Assembly: GCA_019117325.1 (NCBI GenBank)
Contig: DWZY01000276.1
Coordinates: 1-18,007, forward strand
Source: Candidatus Brevibacterium intestinigallinarum
GTDB lineage: Bacteria > Actinomycetota > Actinomycetes > Actinomycetales > Brevibacteriaceae
Direction of reading: 5' to 3'
Length of the DNA: 18,007 nt
The translations under genes and the position numbers were made by a program. Positions 13,852 to 18,007 of the stretch are shown in pieces; position 1 is the stretch's first letter, and the number at the start of each line of letters is the position of its first letter. The notes below the pieces were generated by a model that had not been told where the DNA came from, made no database searches, and worked only from the letters and a program-made list of their open reading frames with translations.

Positions 13852-15657
13852 ATGGCCCCGGTCGCCAGCGCCTTCACCGCTGGATTCGACCCGGACATCG
13901 TCCGGGCCTGGGTCCAGGATGACCCCGACCCCACGACCCGTGCGGAGCTCAGCGAGCTGCTGGAGACCGCACTCGCGGAATCCGGCGCCGCGGCCGCTGA
14001 AGCGCTCGCGGAACTCACGGACCGGTTCACGGGCCTGCTGAAGTTCGGCACCGCCGGACTGCGCGGTGAGATCGCCGGCGGACCGCACCGGATGAACCGC
14101 GCGGTCGTCATCCGCGCGGCCGCCGGGCTGTCCGCGTTCCTCGCGGAGCACTGCCCGGACGGGGATCCGTTCACCGTCGTCATCGGCTGCGATGCCCGCT
14201 ACGGCTCCGCGGACTTCGCCCGCGACACCGCCGCCGTCGTCACCGCCGCCGGTGGCCGTGCCCTGCTGCTGCCGGCCAAGCTGCCCACTCCCGTGCTGGC
14301 CTTCGCGGTGCAGCACCTGCAGGCGGACGCGGGCGTCATGGTGACGGCGTCCCACAATCCGCCGCGCGACAACGGGTACAAGGTCTACCTGGGCCTGCGC
14401 CCGCTCACCGCGCTGGACGCACAGACCGCCGCGCACGGCGCCGGCGCCCAGATCGTCCCGCCGGCGGACGCGCTCATCGCCGGGCACATCGCCCGGGTCG
14501 ACTCCGTCTCCTCCGTCCCGCGGGCGGAGTCCGGCTGGGAGTCCCTGGGCTCCGAGGTCGTCACCGAGTACCTCGACACCCTCGCCCAGCTGGGTGCGCA
14601 GGCCGACCCGCGCGGCAGCCTGCGCATCGTCACCACCGCCCTGCACGGGGTGGGTGCGGCGACTCTGGCCCGTGCGCTCGAGGCCGCCGGCTTCTCCGAC
14701 GTCCGCCCGGTCGAGTCCCAGCGCGATCCGGATCCGGACTTCCCCACCGTCGCGTTCCCCAATCCGGAGGAGGCCGGCGCCCTGGACGAGGCGATCGCCC
14801 TGGCGGATGATGTGCAGGCGGACCTCATCATCGCGAACGACCCGGACGCGGACCGCATGTCCGCCGCGGTTCCCGCCCCAGATGGCTCCGGCTGGTATCA
14901 GCTGTCCGGCGACGAAGTGGGCCTCCTGCTGGGCGAGGCCGTCGCGCAGTCCGTGACCTCGGACGACGCCGAGGCCGCAGAGGGCCCAGTCTTCGCGAGC
15001 TCGATCGTCTCCTCCCGGGCACTGGGTGCCCTGGCCGCCCGCCACGGGATCGCGCACTCCCCCACGCTCACGGGCTTCAAGTGGATCTCCCGCGTGCCCG
15101 GCCTGGTCTACGGGTACGAGGAGGCGCTGGGCTACTGCGTCGCGCCAGCTGACGTGCGCGACAAGGACGGCATCAGCGCCGCCGTGCTCTTCGCCGCGTT
15201 CACCTCACGCCTGCGGGCCGCCGGTCGCAGCCTGCCGGACGAGCTGGCGCGCATCCGTGCCGTCGACGGAGTGTTCCGCACCCAGCCGCTCACCTTCCGC
15301 CTGGAGGACACCTCCCTCATCGCCCGCGCGATGGCCGCACTGCGCGCACAGCCGCCGCAGGATCTGGGCGGCTCCCCCGTCGCCCGCGTCGCGGACATGG
15401 CTGAGGGCTATGAGGGTCTGGCCCCCACGGACGGGATCGTCCTCCTCACGGAGACCGGTGACCGCGTCATCGTGCGCCCGTCCGGCACGGAGCCCAAGCT
15501 CAAGTGCTACCTCGAGGCGGTCGAGGCGGTGGACGCCCCGTCCGACGAGGACGGCACCTCGCAGGACCCGCTGGTCCGCGTGAGCCCCGCGTGGGACGCG
15601 GCCGGTGCCCGACTCACCGCGATCGCGGCGGACCTGCGAACGTTCTTCCGCCTCTGA
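13852..15657 (+). CDS. pmmB: Phosphosugar mutase (phosphomannomutase/phosphoglucomutase, PmmB-like)
   Basis: A 601-aa alpha-D-phosphohexomutase-superfamily enzyme. The four domains are marked by LKFGTAGLRGE near residue 65, the phosphoserine loop TASHNP (Ser167), the Mg-binding loop NDPDADR (329-335), the sugar-binding loop GYEEALG (421-427) and the phosphate-binding loop RPSGTEPK (542-549). Reaction: moves phosphate between C1 and C6 (hexoses) or C1 and C5 (pentoses) via a bisphosphate intermediate. The length near 600 is that of the PmmB/PGM2-like subgroup, which includes enzymes active on ribose phosphates. Being 1 nt after PNP, its likely job here is turning (deoxy)ribose-1-phosphate into the 5-phosphate, an inference. 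An AGAGGA site overlaps the end of the PNP gene. An acidic insert (about 560-575, SDEDGTSQD) is unusual. Confidence 0.92.
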   Translation: MAPVASAFTAGFDPDIVRAWVQDDPDPTTRAELSELLETALAESGAAAAEALAELTDRFTGLLKFGTAGLRGEIAGGPHRMNRAVVIRAAAGLSAFLAEHCPDGDPFTVVIGCDARYGSADFARDTAAVVTAAGGRALLLPAKLPTPVLAFAVQHLQADAGVMVTASHNPPRDNGYKVYLGLRPLTALDAQTAAHGAGAQIVPPADALIAGHIARVDSVSSVPRAESGWESLGSEVVTEYLDTLAQLGAQADPRGSLRIVTTALHGVGAATLARALEAAGFSDVRPVESQRDPDPDFPTVAFPNPEEAGALDEAIALADDVQADLIIANDPDADRMSAAVPAPDGSGWYQLSGDEVGLLLGEAVAQSVTSDDAEAAEGPVFASSIVSSRALGALAARHGIAHSPTLTGFKWISRVPGLVYGYEEALGYCVAPADVRDKDGISAAVLFAAFTSRLRAAGRSLPDELARIRAVDGVFRTQPLTFRLEDTSLIARAMAALRAQPPQDLGGSPVARVADMAEGYEGLAPTDGIVLLTETGDRVIVRPSGTEPKLKCYLEAVEAVDAPSDEDGTSQDPLVRVSPAWDAAGARLTAIAADLRTFFRL

Positions 15658-15690
15658 CGCGGGCCGCATCTGATGTGGACCGACCCCGCG
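15658..15690. terminator. Two-part hairpin at the end of the nucleoside operon
   Basis: CGCGGG (15658-15663) pairs with CCCGCG (15685-15690), and the inner CCGCAT (15664-15669) pairs with ATGTGG (15673-15678, one G-T pair) around a 3-nt loop; a 6-nt bulge (15679-15684) interrupts one side. It starts right at the stop of the mutase gene and lies in the 54-bp gap before a convergent gene, so it may act for both strands. Confidence 0.45.
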
Positions 15691-15711
15691 CGATGCGTCA
15701 GCTGCGCCAGG

Positions 15712-16188
15712 TCAGCCGCGACGGGTCATGACGAGGATCGTGGCACCCCAGAACGCGTTCACGGCGATCGTCTGACCTGCCAGGTACCACAGGAGCGCCC
15801 GCTGCTCCTGGAACAGCAGCAGGACGAGCACGAACAGGACCATGCTGCCCACACCCACGACGTAGCCGACCAGCGCGGCCGACCGCTGGAGGATCGCACG
15901 ATCCCGCTCGTCGCCGGGCTCGAACGCACTGGCTCGCCACAGGTCGGACACTCCTCGGCCGCGCCGCACCACGAGCGCCATGCCGTACTGCGCGAGCGCG
16001 GCGACGATGAAGACGAGCCCGGTCAGCCACGTGTCATAGGTCCAGAACAGGACGCCGGCCACCGCGAACAGCAGTGAGAACACGGCGTTCGTGGGCGAGA
16101 CGCGCAGAGCGCTCAGGCCCGCGCGTCGACGGCCCGCGCCCTCACGGCCCGCACCATCAGACGGAGCTCCGGGTTCACGAGTCGACAT
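15712..16188 (-). CDS. Four-helix membrane protein (DUF2178-like) paired with an XRE regulator
   Basis: A 158-aa integral membrane protein with four predicted transmembrane helices (about 33-50, 53-74, 104-126, 131-154) and a Gly/Arg-rich cytoplasmic N-terminus (1-30). Between helices 2 and 3 is FEPGDERDRAILQRSAAL; a 'DERDxxI' motif before a helix is characteristic of the DUF2178 group, whose members usually sit directly after a short XRE repressor. The ATG at 16188 has a strong GGAGGAG site 7 nt upstream that lies inside the end of the repressor gene; the two genes overlap by 14 nt. The frame is open further upstream, but only as a shadow of the repressor. Function is unknown; membrane stress or transport regulation is guessed from related pairs. 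Confidence 0.75.
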   Translation of the reverse strand: MSTREPGAPSDGAGREGAGRRRAGLSALRVSPTNAVFSLLFAVAGVLFWTYDTWLTGLVFIVAALAQYGMALVVRRGRGVSDLWRASAFEPGDERDRAILQRSAALVGYVVGVGSMVLFVLVLLLFQEQRALLWYLAGQTIAVNAFWGATILVMTRRG

Positions 16189-16369
16189 CGAAGATCTCCT
16201 CCACCGTCGTGCCGAAGAAGCGGGCCAGATGCACCGCCAGCTTGAGCGACGGGTCATAGCGCCCCGTCTCCAGGGCATTGATCGTCTGCCGGGAGACCCC
16301 CACCTCGACGGCGAGCGCCTGCTGCGACAGACCGCCCTCCATCCGCAGTTCACGGATCCGACTGTCCAT
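16175..16369 (-). CDS. Short XRE-family HTH transcriptional regulator (YozG/YgzD-like)
   Basis: A 64-aa DNA-binding protein that is essentially one Cro/CI helix-turn-helix domain: RIRELRMEGGLSQQALAVEV, GVSRQTINALETGRYDPSL (recognition helix in SRQTINALE), then KLAVHLARFFGTTVEEIFDVDS. Size and sequence are typical of the small repressors that control an adjacent membrane protein. The ATG at 16369 gives the standard N-terminus (MDSRIRELR). It has no Shine-Dalgarno but has TACGCT 6 nt upstream, which suggests a leaderless mRNA. Three related palindromes cover and flank this promoter, so autoregulation is likely. It is followed by the membrane-protein gene with a 14-nt overlap. Confidence 0.9.
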   Translation of the reverse strand: MDSRIRELRMEGGLSQQALAVEVGVSRQTINALETGRYDPSLKLAVHLARFFGTTVEEIFDVDS

Positions 16370-16370
16370 G

Positions 16371-16436
16371 TGACAAGCGTACTTGACACGCCGCGACAAC
16401 GTAAAGCACGCTTGTCCTGTCAAGCACACTTGACAG
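16371..16436. promoter_or_regulatory. Three related palindromic operator sites at the XRE gene promoter
   Basis: Three copies of a CAAGnnnnCTTG palindrome occur. Site 1 (16371-16388), TGACAAG-CGTA-CTTGACA, has one arm mismatch and covers the minus-strand -10 TACGCT (16381-16376). Site 2 (16400-16417), around AAAGCACGCTTG, is the weakest and covers TTTACG (16405-16400), the -35 candidate at 18 bp. Site 3 (16417-16436), CTGTCAAGCACACTTGACAG, is perfect with 8-bp arms. Centre spacings are about 29 and 18 bp. They probably bind the XRE repressor and could also affect the divergent plus-strand gene at 16509. Confidence 0.65.
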
Positions 16437-16508
16437 CGCGGGAGGTCGTGACACAGCGACAGATCCCAGCGACCGGACCACACCCCAGCACCGGAAAGAG
16501 GACCCCTC

Positions 16509-17024
16509 ATGGAATCCCTGCAGAGCTTCGCCGACTCGTTCCCCGCAGCACTTCAGTGGCTGGCGGTCATGCTCGTGGGCGCGATCCCCTTCGTCGAGAG
16601 CTACGGCGGTGCCGTCCTGGGCATCGTCGTGGGAGTCCCCACGCCGGTCGCGATCCTCGCAGCGATCATCGGCAACGTCATCGCCATGTCGCTGACGGTG
16701 TGGATCGCCTCGTCACTTCGCGCGACGGCGACGGCGCGGAAGAAGGTGGCGGCGGGCATCAGCGCGGAGACCGACGACGAGCCCCAGACCCCAGAGCCCA
16801 GCAGGGGCAAGCAGCGCATCCGACAGCTCTTCGACCGCTTCGGCGTCCCCGGCGTGAGCGTCCTGGGTCAGTGGGCGCTGCCCAGCCACCTCACCGCCCC
16901 CACGCTGGTGGGCTTCGGCGCGAGCCGGAACTCCGTCATCGTCTGGCAGACCGTGGGCATCATCCTGTGGGGCGTCACCTTCGGCGTCCTCGCCACGGCG
17001 GGCGTCAACCTCGTCATGCGGTGA
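16509..17024 (+). CDS. Small membrane protein, small-multidrug-export (Sm_multidrug_ex) type
   Basis: A 171-aa integral membrane protein. The first hydrophobic block (about 15-70) contains GAIPFVESYGGAVLGIVVGVP, close to the 'AIPFxExxGGxxLGxxxGxP' signature of COG2426 putative small multidrug export proteins. A charged cytoplasmic loop (about 71-112, with an acidic/Pro centre) separates it from the second block (about 113-168), which has FDRFGVPGVSVLGQWALPSH and a Gly-rich helix pair. The two halves look like an inverted repeat as in the DedA/SNARE-associated superfamily. Drug export has not been shown for most members, so the function is open. The ATG has an AAAGAGGA site 6 nt upstream. It is divergent from the XRE gene, with the operators in the 139-bp gap between them. 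Confidence 0.75.
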   Translation: MESLQSFADSFPAALQWLAVMLVGAIPFVESYGGAVLGIVVGVPTPVAILAAIIGNVIAMSLTVWIASSLRATATARKKVAAGISAETDDEPQTPEPSRGKQRIRQLFDRFGVPGVSVLGQWALPSHLTAPTLVGFGASRNSVIVWQTVGIILWGVTFGVLATAGVNLVMR

Positions 17025-17037
17025 CAACCGGCCGCGA

Positions 17038-17325
17038 TCAGTCCTCCAGCAGCTCCTCGACCTGCTGGGCGACCAGCCCGGGTTCCGTGAGCGGCACCAG
17101 ATGCGACGACTTCGTCGCCTCGACCAGCGTCACGTCCGGATTGGTCTGCGCCGTTCGGCGGTGCGCGGCGACAAGCTGAGCACGTCCCTCCCCCTCACCC
17201 AGCCCCGGCATGATCCCCGAGACCAGCCGGACCGGTACCCGCTGCGGCTCCCAGCCCGTCTGCCGCAGTGCACAGGAGTCCTGCGCCCGGGTTCCTGAAA
17301 GGTCCGGACAGACGAGGACGGATCG
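17038..17325 (-). pseudogene. C-terminal remnant of an alpha/beta hydrolase
   Basis: A minus-strand frame running from a stop at 17326-17328 to TGA at 17040-17038 encodes about 95 residues without a usable start. It contains CALRQTGWEPQRVPVRLVSG, then an Ala/Arg-rich helix (RAQLVAAHRRTAQTNPDVTL) and SSHLVPLTEPGLVAQQVEEL near the C-terminus. This is the end of an alpha/beta hydrolase: the strand 'P-V-R-L-V-S-G', then the catalytic His in a 'xSHLVPLxxP' loop and the last helix. The nucleophile elbow (GxSxG), the cap and the N-terminal sheet are missing. No start with a ribosome binding site exists upstream, and deoC begins only 66 bp further on. Best read as a decayed or deleted gene. Confidence 0.6.
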
Positions 17326-17391
17326 TCATCGGGCGCAGACCGTCACGGTGCAGTGATCATCGTGGCCCGCGGGCTTCGATCACCGGCCGCC

Positions 17392-18007
17392 TCAGCCCGC
17401 GATCTGGTCGAGGATCGCCTGCGTCCCTGAGAGCCCCAGCCGCGAGGCGCCCGCGTCCAGCATCTGCTGCGCGGCCTCGAGCGAGCGGATCCCGCCGGAG
17501 GCCTTGACCCCCAGGCGGTCGCCCACGGTCTCGCGCATGAGCGCGACGGCCTCGGCGCTGGCTCCGCCGGCCGGGTGGAAGCCCGTCGACGTCTTCACGT
17601 AGTGGGCGCCGGCGGCCTCCGCACGGCGGCACGCCTCGACGATCTCGTCCGGCGTGAGCGCAGCGGTCTCAAGGATCACCTTGACGATGGCAGACCCGGT
17701 GACGGCGGCCTCGGGACCGTCCGCCTCCGGCAGGCCCAGGTCACGGGCGGCACCGGCCACCGCACCCACGACCCCGCGGATGTCCTCCTCGACCGCGTCC
17801 CACGCCCCGTCCTTGACGAGGCCCACATTGACGACCATGTCGACCTCACGGGCGCCGTCAGCAACGGCGCGGGCGGCCTCGGCGGCCTTGACGTCACTCT
17901 TGACCGCACCGGAGGGGAACCCGCAGACCGTCGCGACGACGAGGTCGCCGGTGTCGCGCAGCGGCAGCGCGGACGGCGACACGCACACCGCGAGGACGCC
18001 CATCTGC
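17392..18007 (-). CDS. deoC: Deoxyribose-phosphate aldolase DeoC (5' end outside the window)
   Basis: About 204 residues of a class I TIM-barrel aldolase that splits 2-deoxyribose-5-phosphate to glyceraldehyde-3-phosphate and acetaldehyde. Counting from the Met at 18003, landmarks are AVCVSPS (5-11), VATVCGFPSG (23-32), EVDMVVNVG with catalytic Asp55, VKVILETAAL, the Schiff-base Lys137 in YVKTSTGF, and the proton-relay Lys167 in VKASGGIRS. The conserved N-terminal strand (usually HTxLxPxxT) is absent, and GVLAVCVSP is normally internal, so the true start lies beyond the right edge; the Met at 18003 is not taken as the start. An insert of about 12 residues (LPEADGPEAAVTGSA region) is longer than usual. 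It completes the deoxynucleoside catabolic set with the PNP and mutase genes. Confidence 0.92.
   Translation of the reverse strand, partial: QMGVLAVCVSPSALPLRDTGDLVVATVCGFPSGAVKSDVKAAEAARAVADGAREVDMVVNVGLVKDGAWDAVEEDIRGVVGAVAGAARDLGLPEADGPEAAVTGSAIVKVILETAALTPDEIVEACRRAEAAGAHYVKTSTGFHPAGGASAEAVALMRETVGDRLGVKASGGIRSLEAAQQMLDAGASRLGLSGTQAILDQIAG

Noticed and set aside
12882..14183. Long minus-strand open frame continuing upstream of the GNAT start, antisense to the PNP and mutase genes
   Set aside because: It is the high-GC shadow of two well-recognised plus-strand genes; the GNAT start at 12881 has its own AGGAG site and the upstream part shows no domain.
13828..15057. 409-codon minus-strand frame opposite the mutase gene
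   Set aside because: Arg/Gly/Asp-rich shadow of a gene with all four mutase signature loops; no recognisable motif of its own.
16430..16435. Consensus TTGACA as a plus-strand -35 box for the gene at 16509
   Set aside because: No TANNNT hexamer lies 16-19 bp downstream; the TTGACA is part of the palindromic operator.
17360..17380. GCCCGCGGGC palindrome downstream of deoC as a terminator
   Set aside because: Five-bp arms with no loop; cannot form a hairpin as such and such GC palindromes are expected by chance here.

Overview
The window is GC-rich throughout and densely coded, with GTG starts, 4-nt gene overlaps, XRE and DERA genes of actinobacterial flavour, and a Tad pilus cluster in the order typical of Actinomycetota. 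A purine nucleoside phosphorylase gene directly followed by a phosphosugar mutase gene is the arrangement known from mycobacteria and relatives. I read it as chromosomal DNA of a high-GC actinomycete, plausibly Micrococcales; I cannot name the genus. No rRNA, tRNA, CRISPR, insertion sequence or phage gene was seen.

Left part (1-2118, all minus strand): the first codons of a short gene cut by the window edge (possibly carboxymuconolactone decarboxylase family), a metal-dependent amidohydrolase-2 family protein, and an uncharacterised secreted lipoprotein.

Centre (2415-7081, plus strand): a compact Tad (Flp-type) pilus operon. It holds the secretion ATPase TadA, the two inner-membrane platform proteins TadB and TadC, a small Flp-like pilin with a strong ribosome binding site, and three TadE/TadG-like minor pilin proteins. 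Most junctions are 4-nt overlaps, so translation is probably coupled. TadZ and the prepilin peptidase are not here. About 110 bp downstream on the same strand lies a very large FHA - two-transmembrane - FtsK/SpoIIIE protein (to 11065). Its architecture is like the EssC/EccC motor of type VII secretion, with one intact and at least one degenerate ATPase site, but no WXG100 substrate gene is nearby. A 337-bp gap and a small Cys-containing, Glu-rich lipoprotein follow.

Right part (11859-18007): a long GNAT-family protein (minus) is divergent from a two-gene nucleoside salvage unit (purine nucleoside phosphorylase and phosphosugar mutase, plus). The unit ends at a hairpin shared with a convergent two-gene module, a 64-aa XRE repressor plus a four-helix membrane protein, whose promoter region carries three related palindromes. 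A small membrane protein of the small-multidrug-export type follows on the plus strand, then the C-terminal remnant of an alpha/beta hydrolase (minus). At the right edge is most of deoC (deoxyribose-phosphate aldolase, minus). Together PNP, the mutase and DeoC would turn nucleosides into free bases and central-carbon intermediates: PNP releases (deoxy)ribose-1-phosphate, a mutase can move the phosphate to C5, and DeoC cleaves deoxyribose-5-phosphate to glyceraldehyde-3-phosphate and acetaldehyde.

The points most worth a second look are the orphan EssC-like motor beside the pilus operon, the divergent prepilin processing sites among the four pilin-like proteins, the triple palindrome at the XRE gene, several starts with a -10 hexamer 6-7 nt upstream and no Shine-Dalgarno (likely leaderless mRNAs), and the hydrolase remnant.
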